From contig JAQGBZ010000457.1 in NCBI GenBank assembly GCA_034687125.1, positions 1-45,962 on the forward strand: 45,962 nt of DNA. The letters are read 5' to 3'. Positions 1 through 13,300 of this stretch are shown here, piece by piece. Under the pieces are notes generated by a model that ran no database searches, was not told the DNA's origin, and saw nothing but the letters and a program-made list of their open reading frames with translations. Positions within the stretch are counted from its first letter, which is position 1; every line of letters starts with the position of its first letter. The DNA is from Neelides folsomi (Eukaryota > Arthropoda > Collembola > Neelipleona > Neelidae). A program made the position numbers and the translations under genes.

Positions 1-2
1 AT

Positions 3-77
3 AGAAAACATGGAGGGTTTGCACATTAAAATTATTTAGTAAATCATCTGTTCAAACGTTAACGAATCATCCTGTAG
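3..77 (+). repeat. Left arm of a perfect 75-bp terminal inverted repeat
   Basis: These 75 bases are the exact reverse complement of the last 75 bases of the window. Identity stops at position 78, where the two flanks diverge completely. Only two extra bases lie outside the arm on this side. The arm contains a GTTAAC hexamer but no recognisable protein-coding or RNA gene. A dispersed repeat that halted contig extension in both directions would give this pattern, as would a true inverted duplication. Confidence 0.97.
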
Positions 78-368
78 GTTACACACAATATGTGAAGTGT
101 CTGAATAGTGATGCTGTAATTATTTAATACATATTATAGTGATGTTATTTTTTCTGTAATAGCCTACAACAACAATCAATCTAATCGTAAACATAAACTA
201 TCCTAACACATTCCATTCCCATTAATGCCCGTAGAAAAAAGGATTTTCCCCTTTGACTTTTTTCCTTTTTTCTTTTTCTGATTGGATCCACCATCTTCGC
301 CTAAAAGGTCAATATTACGAAATTATTAACATTGCTTTTATTGGTATATGAAAAATGTTATTGAATAG
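78..368. other. 3' flank of the RNF10-like gene
   Basis: This AT-rich stretch lies between the terminal repeat and the stop codon of the minus-strand RING gene. Apart from the polyadenylation signal at 337-342, I see nothing coding on either strand. Confidence 0.6.
337..342 (-). terminator. Candidate polyadenylation signal of the RNF10-like gene
   Basis: Read on the minus strand this is AATAAA, 27 bases beyond the stop codon of the RING-finger gene. The downstream minus sequence is T-rich, as expected near a cleavage site. The position is plausible, but AATAAA is common by chance in DNA this AT-rich. Confidence 0.5.
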
Positions 369-3300
369 TCAAGTACTTTTCGTAGCAATTGCAGTCTCTA
401 GTGCTCTTGCAATTGCGTCTGAAACGCTTGCCCTGTACTCGGGAATTGCACTATATTCGTCTTGATCTTCCGAGTCAGAGTGTCTGCGATGTGCTTCCAA
501 ATGAGTCGAAGTGGTTAAAGCCGACAAAGCCTTCGTAACTGGAAACGTTGGGCTTTTCTTAATTGATGATTTATGAGAAACCATCTAAAAAGATTTTTGT
601 TAATTTTATTAGACGATTTCAATTTTAAAAACTTTAAAATGGAAGAGGTCTGGAATAATTTTATATGAAATTAACTAATAATTGAAATAAAACGAACCGC
701 AGCAAACGACATTGATGGAGAAGTTGAATAACTTCCATCTCTGATGTTTTCAATAGCAAGGCTCAAATCTTCATTTTCCTCTTCGACGAACCCATCGACT
801 AAGAAGGGATACGCTGAAGCTTCCAAGCACTCATTTTCAAAATTTTCCGGATCCCCAAAGAGTGGAAAATCTTGCTTTGAAAGAATCTGCAATATTAAAA
901 TGTAATAATTTATAAAATATTTTCCAGTAAAAACAGATTTAATAAATAAATCATTTCATTAATAAATGTACTTTAGGTGGAGGTTTATTCATCATTTCAT
1001 CATTTGCCCTCTCCAATCTCCGTTCTTCTCTCTGGCGTGAATTTCTCCTCTTCTTTCGAGCATCAAGCTGTGAAGCGAACTCGGCATAAATGTGCGGAGA
1101 AACGAAGGATTTCAAATCCACTTCGACAAGTTGAAAACTCGTAGTGAGTGGAAGATGACGAAGGAATTTAAGTCTCTTGCGCATCTCTTCCGTCATTGTC
1201 AAACCTTCAACTTCAAGGATCCGAAATTGGATAAGTTGGGGCCAGGTGAGGGAATTTGAACCAAACATTTTAGTTAACATTGCCATGTTCAATGGATGAA
1301 GAAAGAGGCTTTGACCATCAGATGCTGAAACAACATTAATAATATTTATAAAATGTGAATTCCTATTTTAGTAAATATTTAGTTATCAAATTTTTAATTT
1401 TGAAATATCTTACATTGATAGAACGAGAAAAACTCTGTTGAATCCAATTCTTGAAGTGAAAGATTATTTGAATTCAATTCTTTGCTCGCCAAATCTGCTG
1501 CCTATTGAATAAAATCAATTTTAATAAATGAGCATCTTTTATCGTCAAATGTTCAAAAACTTACAAATTTATAATAAATTAAATATTTTAGTTATATGGG
1601 CATATTACTGATATGTCATTGAAAGAGAGAATCTCGGACGTCGAAGGAATGAAATTTGAAAATCCCACAGCACCATGCAAATCTTCAATACCTCGAGCCT
1701 TATCCTTTAAAATGTCTCGTTTTCTTTCTTCAAGCTCTTGAAAAGCTTGGTCAATAAAGCAGACTTCTGGACAATCCTTGTCTTCTTCATAACGATCACG
1801 AAGTTCCCTCTCTTCTCGCCCAATGATTTCCTTCATGATCTTTAATAATTTAATCAGATTGTTAAGTTTTACTATATAGGTAATTTGTTTAAATAATTAT
1901 AGTTGAATTAATCTTTACCTGTTCATTAGTCAAAACAATGATTTTGGCATAAAGATCCTCCCATTCAAAGAGTTGGGCGTCTTTACAAACAAGAGGTTTC
2001 ACAGCTGTTGTATCCTTCGAGCAGTACATCAACTGCATTTCCATTTCCTCACCAACTCTTGTTTCTTCGAGTACTTTAGACACGACGCTATTTATAAAAT
2101 AAATGACATTCAATGTTTAACCATAATAATAAGTTAAGTATAAGTATCGTATAACAAAAATTAATAGAACATGAGGAAGTAACATATAAAATTTTTATAT
2201 AAAAAATACCTCTTGAAATCATTTTTGTAGACAGGCATATTGCAAATTGGACATTTTCGATACTTCTTATCAGTGAGAGCCAAATAATGAAGAAGGCATG
2301 GCCAGCAGTAAATGTGCCCACATCGTGTCATCTGAGCAGCGATGGGAAAATCGAGACAAATTGGACATTTTTGACAACCACCAACAGTTCGAATTGCCTA
2401 TTGTATCAAAATAATATAAATTTCGAATGTTAGACTCATCTTATTCAAATTTAAATTATTAAATCGACTAAACTAATTAAAATTAAAACAACTTACAATT
2501 TGTTCAATTAAATCCCATTCAACGAGGAGATCGGGGTCTGCTTTGTAAATAGTGTAATCTCCAGTAGGTTTTACCATGAATTGACAGCTAAGAAAAACCC
2601 AATGAATTACTTTAATAATTCAATATCGAAGAGTAGAATTAAAATTGGCTATTTAGATTCTTACTTTGATTGCAAGAAGTCGGTTTTGTTAAATTTGTGT
2701 GTTCCTGAATGATGTCGAAGTCGCATTCTGTTTGGACCTCCATGGCTCTGAAAGTCGGCTCTGAATTGATTCTCACGCGGAGCAAAATGGAAATTTAGCA
2801 AATGATTCAAATTTCGTTTTTTGCTTCCTGGAGTCTGCAGTGAACCCATTTCTGGATGATCGTCTTGTGCCTATGAACAGAATGAATTTTAAGTATTAGA
2901 ATTTTATCATTCAGTATTACTAAAATATGTTATCATAACAATTATATTTTATTTATATGTGGACAAATCAATTATTATTACCGTTTCGTTTAAGTTGGCA
3001 GTTTGTTTTGGGGGTTTCTTCTCAACAGCTTTACTTTTCTGTGAGGTGGGCTGCTTCCGGAACATGTGCTCATTGTTTCTAGTTGGGACGGTGTTAGACC
3101 CATGTGGAATCCCCGAAGGAGATTCCCTACGACAACGTCCGGCCTTTGGATAACTCTTAACCAACTGACTGCTTCCTCCCGAACCATCTAAAACAAATGA
3201 ATAATTGAATGAATTTTAGAAAAAATTACAAATTATTAACGACTCTGACTCTTGAGATTTCTTGATGTTAAAAATACAATTTCACTGATTCGATAATTTC

Positions 3301-4130
3301 GAATGCCTACGCAAATGTATGAGGAGATTCTGATGTCACTCTTGTTATCCAATGGCATTATTGTGATAAGAAATAAATGAAGTTACTAAAAATATTATGT
3401 AGTATATAAGTTTAATTAAAATACATATATAAAAGTGTTTTTATAATTGCATAAGTACATAGGATACATACTTAAGCTTAAAAGCTATTACTGCACCACG
3501 TAATAGATACTAACCCACTCAATTGACAAGGAACTTCCATGTTTTAATTATTTATTACCTACTAACTGACATAAAGGTACTACTTACTATGTCATAGTAT
3601 TAGAGTACTTTATAGAAATAGAATAAAAATATATATATATGTATGTACAAGTGTTTATAAGAGAGGCAATTCGCAACATTGCTGCGGATTGCACTATAAT
3701 ACTGACTATACCTACCTATGCTACATTTTTTATATAAAAGAGAATATTTGCCTATGTGGATGAATAGATTGACAAAAACCATTCTATTTCTAGATCCAGG
3801 GTTTTTTCCTCAGCTGTTACACATATAGCCATTTAGGTTTAACTTAACATCATTGTAAACACAGCCGTCTTAATATTCTCAAATGACAGCAAAGATTTGG
3901 AAATCAAATGAATCTCTCTGAATACCTTTCAATTAACCTCTTTAGAAATATATCATATCAATTATTTTGTATTAATAGGTCAAGTTTAGTTAACAAGCAA
4001 ATAATAAATTTTCCCAATTTAGTTTTATGAATTAAGAAATTGAAAAATCACCTTTATTTCTAGGACTCTCTGGAGTCTTTGAGGTCGATGGCGAACTGGG
4101 AAATGTTTTTTTCTCCATATCTTCGTTCAT
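369..4130 (-). CDS. RNF10: RNF10-type RING finger E3 ubiquitin ligase, 11 exons
   Basis: I recognise this as the RING finger protein 10 family, E3 ubiquitin ligases in cytoplasm and nucleus; vertebrate RNF10 is linked to ubiquitination of stalled 40S ribosomes. Coding exons on the minus strand: 4130-4052, 3187-2982, 2870-2665, 2587-2497, 2397-2210, 2087-1919, 1839-1609, 1501-1414, 1324-972, 886-698, 584-369. They join in frame to 671 residues, against about 811 in human RNF10. A C3HC4 RING lies at residues 205-246 (C205, C208, C220, H222, C225, C228, C243, C246). Family landmarks include NLNHLLNF near residue 116, the FYQ-DGQ-LFLHPLN segment after the RING, an EERRLER basic helix, and a C-terminal acidic patch followed by a Ser/Ala-rich helix. 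The start is the ATG at 4130 that reads into exon 2 in frame; an upstream ATG at 4200 ends at a stop. Intron 1 is long (864 bp), the rest are mostly about 75-115 bp. The exon 7 acceptor (ATTAAAG) is weak. Confidence 0.95.
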
Positions 4131-4975
4131 AAAATTGTACTGGGGCGAGACGATGCCCGTCGACCACGGGGGGTTGACAAAATTCTGATTGCAACTTCAT
4201 TGTACTTTAAAAGTTAGCCATTGTATATGAAAGTGAAATGTAAAAATGATGTTTTGACTGATTGTGGTTGAGTGGGTTGAGGAGAGGAAAGGAAAAATTG
4301 TTGGCCTGAGCCTTTCAATTGGGAGAAGACGTCAAATGTCCTCTTCCCAATCTGTCAACTCTTGCCACCCAAAAATGCCCAAAAAGGCCCCGAAATTAAT
4401 CTTTGCAAACTCCGAAATCTCCTCTTGGACCGTCAGGTTCGAAATGGCGACGAAGACGAAGGGATTTTACTAGGGCGGGTGGGGCAGTTTTTATTCCTCC
4501 CCGCGGGATTTCAAATAATTACTCGCCGATCCCTATTCCTTTCAATACTTTCCCTTTCATTCACATTACACACATCGACTGCCAAATCGACATAATTTTA
4601 GTTTGGAAACTCAAACCTTAATTTCATTTAAGATACACCTTTTTAATTTTGACTGCATTGTTATTTAGGTTTTTAAATATTTTACCTTAATTTTTTAAAG
4701 ATTAAATAAGGGGTGCTTTTAATTCTAGTGACATTTAAGAATTGAAGAGCGAAAAGATTTTTTATATCTTTTTAAACCTATCATGCAAAAATTTAACTTG
4801 TGCCTGAAAAAGGAACATAATTTGATCAGAATATGTTGACTTGTTTGACACTTATTGTCTTTTGGATCGTTTTTACTCCAAGTTAACTTATTATTGAAAT
4901 TAATTGTCCGATGTGTGTGATTTACGTATTACTTTCTTAGAAGCTTCGGGAATCAGAGATAGTTAAAGATATAAA
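4131..4975. promoter_or_regulatory. Shared divergent upstream region of RNF10 and OGA
   Basis: The two start codons are 845 bp apart and point away from each other, so this block must hold both promoters and 5' untranslated regions. The RNF10-proximal half (about 4131-4520) is visibly more GC-rich than its surroundings. It includes the GC-box-like GGGCGGGTGGGGC at 4473-4485. The OGA-proximal half returns to AT-rich sequence. No TATA box is obvious close to either gene, which would fit a housekeeping bidirectional promoter. Transcription starts cannot be placed from sequence alone. Confidence 0.6.
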
Positions 4976-7900
4976 ATGGCAGGGTATCGCCAAAATGATG
5001 ATTTCATTTGTGGAGTTGTCGAAGGTTTTTCCGCATTTATGATATTTAACATATAAGTGTATTTATGTAATTTATATGTATCAATTATGAATTGAAACAT
5101 ATTTGGGCTTTCAGGATTTTATGGACGTCCGTGGACGACCGAGCAAAGAAAGGACCTCTTTCAAAAGTATGTTTAAATGTTTTTGTTTCACTAATTAAGG
5201 ATTTTTGTAATGGTTTATTTAATTACGTATGTTACAATTCTTACCAGCAATGGTTTGAGTGACAAATTTTGGTAGTTTTAAAACTGAAAATTTAATCTGT
5301 CTACTTATATTATTATACCGTGATCTATTTCTTTGGCAACCAAATTCATATTTTTTTCATTATTACAATATTATGTAAACATGCTGTATCGCGAAATTAT
5401 TATATTATAATTCAATTTCAATGTTTTTTAAGGATGCGGAAATGGGGGATGGATTCATATTTGTACGCTCCTAAAGATGATTACAAACATCGAGCTTGTT
5501 GGAGAGAATTGTACACTGTCGAAGAGGCCGATCATCTTAGTGCTCTGATTGCATCTGCCAAGGAAAATAACATTCGATTTATTTACGCTATTTCTCCTGG
5601 ATTAGACATCATTTATTCCAGCGCAAAAGATCTTCTAGCTTTGAGGAGAAAATTGGAACAAGTAATTTTCATATTACAAATTTGCAAATAAATAATACGT
5701 ATTGTAATACATTACACTATGTATAAGTATGTATACTCTCGTGGTCTTTATTTATTTACACTTTATAAATAATATTTTAGGTGAACCAATTAGGAAGTGA
5801 AGCCTTAGCTATTTTATTCGATGACATCGAGCCCGAAATGACCAAAGCGGACAAAGATGTTTTCCAATCCTTTGCCCATGCTCAAGTTTCAGTAACAAAT
5901 GAAACTTTTCAGAACTTAAATGTAAATAAATTCCTGTTTTGTCCAACACAGTACTGTGCATCAAGAGCCGTTCCTAATGTAAGCTAACTAGTGCTGATTA
6001 CATGGTTTCAATAAATATTTGGTTAGATAGAAATATTAATAAATTTATCACAAGGTATAATGTTTAACTAATTACAGGTTAGTAATTCTGAATATCTAAA
6101 GACTATTGGCTCTAAACTTGACCTTGGAGTCGACATAATGTGGACGGGTAACTTGATATACTAATACATATTTGGATTTTCTACAATTGTAGTTGATTAT
6201 TAATGATATTGCTTAAACTCATGGAAATAGTTTTAAATGCAAATTCTTTAACTTTAGGACCAAGAGTAATATCGAAAGATATAACAATCGAATCTGTGGA
6301 AGAAATTACTGAAGTTTTAAGAAGAAAAATAATTTTATGGGATAACCTTCATGCAAATGATTATGATCAAAAACGAATTTTCCTTGGGCCTTATTCAGGC
6401 CGATCTCCCCAGCTCATTCCGAGATTAAAAGGAGTTTTAACCAATCCCAATTGTGAACCAAATTGTAATTTTATTGCAGTTTACACACTGGCCCATTGGA
6501 GTCAGTGTTCAGTAGACGCGAAGAAAAAAATGGGTAATTTGATATAATGTTCTAATGTGAGATAATTTACGATTTGTAATCCATATTTATCTAATGCCTA
6601 AGTTTATTTTTTCTATTTATCTTTAAATTGATAAACACAGCTTATATATTTTTATTATATTTAAAGAAGAATCAATGAACCCAGATATCAAACTCGAAAC
6701 TGAAAACGAAGAAAATCACATACCGGAAAATCTCGACCCTCATATTTATCATCCTTTAGCGGCTCTTAAAATGGCACTTGAAGTAATTATAAATTCTCTT
6801 ATATAATAATTTATTATAATTTTATTGGAGATAGCAATTAAATTTGTTAATTATAGGAATGGATCCATGAATTCAAGCGACCCAAAAGTGTTTGGGGCCC
6901 AATCGTGAAACCCCAAATAATTCCAAATTCCTTTCCTTCACTTCCCCCAGTCTCCGTACCAACATGTCTTAGTTTGGCTTCAACATCCACCAGCATTCAT
7001 AGTTCGGATACAATGGCTCCTCCTCTTCCTCCTTTTATTACTTCAGCTCTTCTCACTACTGAGGTAAATCACACTTTAAATTATTTAAATATTATTTAAC
7101 TATAAAATATTATTCATATAACTTGATAATTGGTTTAATATTTGCAGACTAAAAGATTGGTTCCTTGCGATACCTTACCTGTTGTTCCTACAATGATGAA
7201 TAGTCTCGTCTCGGCCAATAAAGTACTCTTTGAACTTACCTTTTTAATTTGTAAAAAAAACTATGGGATTGTATTTATATTCTGATTATATTTTATAGAT
7301 TATTTGTGGAGCTTCGGCTCGTGCTGTGTCTTCCACTAATCTTGATCTCCCGAGTTCGAACAATTCATCAATAGAAGAAGACAACATGAGGAAATTTTTG
7401 AAACCTTCTGAATCGGATTATCTCCCTTCGGTATTTATCAAATCATTGTGTTATTCTCTTATTCTATTCGGAATGGTCTTTTTTGATCATGAGAAAATTA
7501 GATCACCCAATAAAGCATTTCTAATTGCAATTAACTAATTTACTTATAGTACTTAACAACTTGTCTTTATTTAGGTCCTAACCTCACCCGGTTTAGAACC
7601 AATGGAAATTGCAACTCCTCCCAATTCATCCCCGCCAAGAACTAATGCTGGTCCGGAGAGAGCTTCATCTGAAGACATGCTCGTTGACTCTCACACGGCT
7701 GACAATTCGGAACGTGTTAGCGTAAGATTGATTATGAATTATCTTCAGAGTAAATCTTATAGAGAAGATTAGATAAATGAGATAAAAATAATAAATACTC
7801 ACGTCTGATTAATTTTTACAGGGAATGTCGAGCCCAGTTGATAGCAATGCCTCTGTTTCGGTTATGAATTTAGACACAGAGGTCGAGGGAAATGGTCCAA

Positions 7901-10346
7901 GTTCTTCTACAGCCAGTGCCAACAATTCTTCTACTATGCTTGTAAGCCCATCTTCAATACTTTGTCGATTTATTCATTATTTTTTTAATTAAAGCGGACA
8001 ATCAGGAAAATGTAGTGATATTGTGCATGTGCAAAACATTCACTTGTGACAGTTATATTTACTAATGAGATAACCATCCATGCATTTAATATTAGAAATT
8101 CTTATGATTTAAAGAATTTTAATTTCCCCCTTAGCATGAAACAAACTCAGATAATTTGGAAACGGAAGATGATGAACTCACAGTTGAAGATTTACATTTC
8201 ATAGCTGATCTTTTTTATCTCCCTTTTGATCATGGTCTAAAGGGGCTTGAGATTCTTAAAGATTTTCATTGGCTTAAAGCTAACTCCAACCACGTGGCTG
8301 GTGTTGAAGAGAAAGACAAAGAAAGACCAGAGGTAAAGCTTATTCATTTTTAAAAATAAGCAGAATTGTTATACGTTAACAAGCTCCATTGATTCATTGT
8401 GTGTTATTTGCAAGATTGCGGAGTGGTACGAACGGGCAAAGAAATTTGAAGAATTCTCAACCTCCATAAATCGGATAGTTGGGAGATTGAACATGATTCC
8501 TAACCGAGAGTTACTTTACGAACTTTATCCCTACATTTGGGACATGCGGGGAGTTATTTCACTTCTCAATTCCTACATTAAATGGCTCGGTAGTTTATTT
8601 AACTTATTCTCACTTGTAGATTTTAAATTTATGAGCTTTACTTATTTTGATTTTTTAACTTGAATATTTAAATGTATAAATTAGTACATTTAAATATTTA
8701 AACTGTATAGCTTTTAATAGTTTTTAATTGAATGAAAATTAACTCGGTTGATTTTAATTTGCTATTATTCGTCTTCACGATAAGACTGATGATGCATTGA
8801 TTTAGACGCGTTTTTTTAAATTTTATATAATTTTCTGTTTACGCTCAATTTTCTGTTTCTTATTCACCTAATTTTTCCCTTATAGTAATTTCCTAAGATT
8901 TTCAACTAATTAACAAATAATTTTTTTATTTCGCAGCCTTGGGCCTATTTTCACCTAATGTGACTTCATTCATTCATGGGAGTTATACATGTAGGAAATG
9001 AATATTAAAATTTAAACCATTGATCTCATTGGTCTTACATGAAAGAATAATGTTAATTATATACCGAGTTAATTTTATTTAATGTCTACTTCCATATTTG
9101 AATCGTCGTTTTAACTATCTATTGTTTTATTGTTAGGGTTCTCGAAAGGCTGGAGAGATTCCTTTTGTAGTGGCGATCAAGAACCGTGGATAATTAGAGG
9201 TGGTTTAACTGCTGAACTTCAAGTAATTCATTTACTATTCATTTGTCAAATATAACTTATCAGAATAAATAGTTAAATTGTTAAATATAATATTGTTAAA
9301 TATAATAACTGATTTAATATTTACAGAGACTCATCCCAGTTGATAGAGGTACTGATTTGTACGTGTACAAAGCTCCTGATATCCCCACGTCACAATTCTA
9401 TACCATCCGTCCTTATCGACCTGAGGACGAGGGGCCTGTATACAAATTATGTCTTGAAACATTTAAAGATGGAATGGATGCATCGTTAGATTTTGTATCA
9501 TGTCCGAAACTTCCTGGTGATATGTAAGATTCTTCATACATATTATTGAAAGAAATAAAATTTAGTTTTAACAATACATACAAGTACATATGATACATTG
9601 TATTCTTGTGTTATAAAATTTTAATGTTTTTATAGAAATATTGGACCGTTTTTGGCACAAGAAATTGATTTCAACTTTGTCATTGAAGATGAAAATGACA
9701 CAGTTTTTGGGATAGCTGTTGGAGTAAAAAATGGGAAAGAATTTCGTAAAAAGACTTACGAATCCTGGATAAAAAGTTTACGGATTAAATATCCTATGAA
9801 CAATTCTTCTCTTGAACATATGAAATATGCAAAGGTATATTAGAAATGTGTATACTTAATTTAAATTATAAAAATATGTTAAGTTAATAAATATTTGTAT
9901 CATAGTTTATACTCTAAATATTTAAATGTCAGCACTAATTAATGTGTGATTCAATTAGAGTGCGGTTGAATATGTTCACAAAGACATATCTCCACTTCCT
10001 GATGAAATAACCTTGAATCATCCAGCAGAGATCCGGATATATATCTTAGCATCTCATAGTGACCAAAGTACTCCAAAGAGACTCATGACTTGCATTCTGG
10101 CAGCTTTCAGAGCAAATGGTTACAATAAAATAAATATATTTTATTACATTAAAATATTCGCGTTTATATTATTTTCCTTACATATTTAAATACATATATG
10201 AATTATGTCATTAAAATGTTAATGTTGAAATAGGAATTTTTGGATGTTACGTTGAAGTACCAAAGTCTGAAGATTATACTTGCGAATTCTACAAAAAATT
10301 GGGATTTACTGAACTTCAGCCCAACTTCATGGGTCGATCTTTTTAA
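4976..10346 (+). CDS. OGA: O-GlcNAcase (protein O-GlcNAc hydrolase), 19 exons
   Basis: This enzyme removes O-linked N-acetylglucosamine from Ser/Thr of nuclear and cytosolic proteins. Exons: 4976-5024, 5115-5166, 5433-5661, 5781-5978, 6078-6147, 6258-6533, 6667-6782, 6857-7063, 7148-7222, 7299-7430, 7575-7721, 7822-7941, 8135-8332, 8415-8589, 9137-9222, 9327-9523, 9636-9834, 9959-10118, 10234-10346. They give 932 residues (human OGA 916). The N-terminal GH84 domain starts at once with GVVEGFYGRPW. It has the catalytic aspartate pair D124-D125 in ILFDDIEP and the substrate-pocket segment WDNLHANDYDQKR (227 onward). A Ser/Thr/Pro-rich linker (about 300-557) leads to the helical stalk (about 558-710, LTVEDLHFIADLFYLPF). 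A GNAT-like pseudo-acetyltransferase domain follows (about 711-932), ending MGRSF. The N-terminus lacks the roughly 50-residue extension seen in vertebrates. The intron 1 donor (AAG followed by GTTTTT) is weak, but the splice restores the conserved VEGFYG. A possible AATAAA lies at 10833-10838. Confidence 0.97.
9277..9306 (+). repeat. Two-copy 15-bp tandem repeat in an OGA intron
   Basis: The 15-mer ATTGTTAAATATAAT occurs twice back to back inside OGA intron 15, just before the acceptor of exon 16. It is a simple local duplication with no evident function. Confidence 0.8.
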
Positions 10347-13300
10347 TTATCAGAATGCATTTTAAAAGAATCTCAATTTCAACTGAACTAATATAAATCA
10401 TTTGATATGATTAACTTTTTTAATATTTAATTATTTTAATATCTAATGGTAAGTATGTATGAAAACATTACTCACTTACATATATTGGCCTAAATAGGTA
10501 ATGTGTGTAATTGATTATTGAGAATACATATACACTGTGTATGCAATACTTATAAGTATATTCACAATTATTTAATCAAAGTTTGATAAGAAAATTAAGA
10601 GATTTTCGCAGTACTTCACATACTGATTGAAACTTATTAAGATTTAAATTGCTCATCATTTATCCCCACATATTTTTTAAGTGAGAAATGATCCGTCTCT
10701 TGATTTTTAAATGTTTTAAATAAGAATATTTTTATCGATGTTTTAAATTCGAATTAAATTTTATATTGTGATATATTAATACAAACGTTTGTCATTCTAA
10801 AATTATTTTATAGAATACAATACTAACTAACTAATAAATATAAGTTATAAAACAATTGCGTCAAGTAATTAAGTATTTATATTAAAAGTATGATATTACA
10901 ATATTTTAAACATGATAATTTATTGTATAAAAGTTCATGCTATTACTCTGACTAATAATTATAATAAATAGATTGCAATAACCATTTGTCTCAAAAAATT
11001 GTAATTTGGATAATTAAGGTTGGTTTAAGTTTCTACTTCTTCAGTTGGATTTAACTTCAGTTGAAGTCTTTTAATTTATTTACCTATTTTAAACCTATTC
11101 ACTCACATACCTTCTGGTATGTACAGGTTAGTCAAAATACAAATTCTGTATCATAGAAGTGAAAATTTTGTTATCTGCTACATGGGTGTGTACTTATTAT
11201 TAAATAATTGTTAATATTCTATAATATACTTATTAGCACTAAACAACTATTCTTGTCATTAATTTAATTAGTATAATAATATTGTTAAATTTTTAAAATT
11301 CATTTTGTCTTTGATGATAATTTGATATTTTTGTTTAGCTAATATTGTAATCAGATGATATCATTATTCCTACCAATTAAAGTATGTATTATATTTGAAA
11401 ATTTTCAACATGAACTATCACCACAAATGAAATAAAATAAATGGCCTATATCTTCACTGTACTACTTGGTTTGGTTTGGTAAAGAAAGTACCAAATTTAA
11501 TTTTTATCTTTTGATTTGCTTTACGGACCAGGAATCTCTCAAATCAAAGCCTACAAAGCTTTTCATTGAAAGGGCCTTTGCCCAATTTTGTGGAAACTAC
11601 GAGGGAGTACATACATACTAGAAGTATGTTCAGGATGGATATTTACAATAACACATATGTGTTTACACGGGTTGGTTATCACTGGGTTAACGTTGACTAG
11701 TGAATGAACACCGTGTCATTATTAAAGAATCGTTTCCGTAATATATACAAATTACATTTAACTTGAAATTTACTTATGTTTAGTTAAATAATTAATATAA
11801 ATGGAATTCACAAACAATTGAGTATAGGGAATTTAATCATGCAACAAAATTCAATTTGACTTTTATTATAGCTTGAATTGAATTTTCTATACATACTTTT
11901 GCATTCATAAATCTTGAATCTTCATTTATAAGACCCTTAATTAATAATTTATATTTTTATTGCAATTATGATATCTTTACAATAGTTCGTTACATTTCCG
12001 AACGATAAACCCATAGCGAACTAAATAATGCACTGACGTGAGAAATCCAGGGACGATTCTAATATTCAACGTCGATCAAATATATGTATACAAATATATA
12101 TCATACGCTACGTTTCGATCATTGGTATAAGAATTATTATATATTACAATACATCTTAAAATTAATCTGCTACTTTAAAAAAAATATATTAATTAGGTAT
12201 TTAATTTTCATTTAAAGTGTTTTGATTTAAAACTTGATAAAATATAAATTCATCGTTAAGATCCAACTTTGAATTTCGCAACTTAAAATTGGTCAAAAAG
12301 GCGTAATTTGGCAAATCGTCGAGTCTCGGATCTACCGTGAAGTAAAAATAGGATGTGGTGGATAGATGGGATATTTCAAAGGCAAGTGGTTCTTTTCCAC
12401 TTTCCCAACTTCATTGTCTCTATAGATGAAGAATGGAGCAGTGAAGTGAGGCTTGGACTTATTTACCTACTCAACACGATGAAGGATTTAATTAAAAGGT
12501 GACTCCGCTCACCTTCTCTTCGAACTCTGCTCAAAGAACTTATAAATTCCCTGCCATGTATCGGCCAAATCCACCTTTGTTTGAGGAGCATGGGAGTGGG
12601 AGTGAGCGCATGGATCCGGTTGAATCTCAACGAGGGATCCAGAGATTTCTCTTTACAAAACCCTTACCGGTTTCAGTTCTTTCCCCGACACCAATCTGCT
12701 AACTACTTATAAAAAGAACAAAAACACGCTTCACAACAATGAGAAAAGTCGAGTAAGTAAAAATTGTTTATACATTAATTTATTGAGATTACAAGTCCCA
12801 GATCAAAAATACATTGTAATACTTACAAAAAATCCATAAATGTTGTTTCTATCTTCGAGCATTATTTTCTAAAAAAATTTATTTTATGTTACATTATTCA
12901 TTAATATTATTTTCTTATAGCCGAGAGCCTATAAGAATTTAATTCTCAAGTGTTACATTTTGATTTGTAGTACATAATACACAATCACCATACATGTTGG
13001 GACTTATAACTCATGAGTATGTACTACAATTTACATCTCACATATAAATGATACGTATGATTAGTAAGTACATTAATAGTATATTTAAAGCAAAACTCTT
13101 TGTAAACATTAATTGTGAATTCAATATTTTTGATTGATTCACATGTAGAGGCTTTTAGCAAGTTACATGACAATTTTCCTTTGTCCTCGTTCGTGAAAAT
13201 TGTAAGCGAACAAAACTTGATGTCGATACATATAAACACTATATGTTGCAAAATTAATTTATGGTGACAATTGAGTTTTTTTGAATATGCAAAACACATA

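Noticed and set aside
12499..12702. A 67-codon plus-strand frame just upstream of the candidate TATA box
   Set aside because: It has no family resemblance and lies in what looks like upstream promoter sequence.
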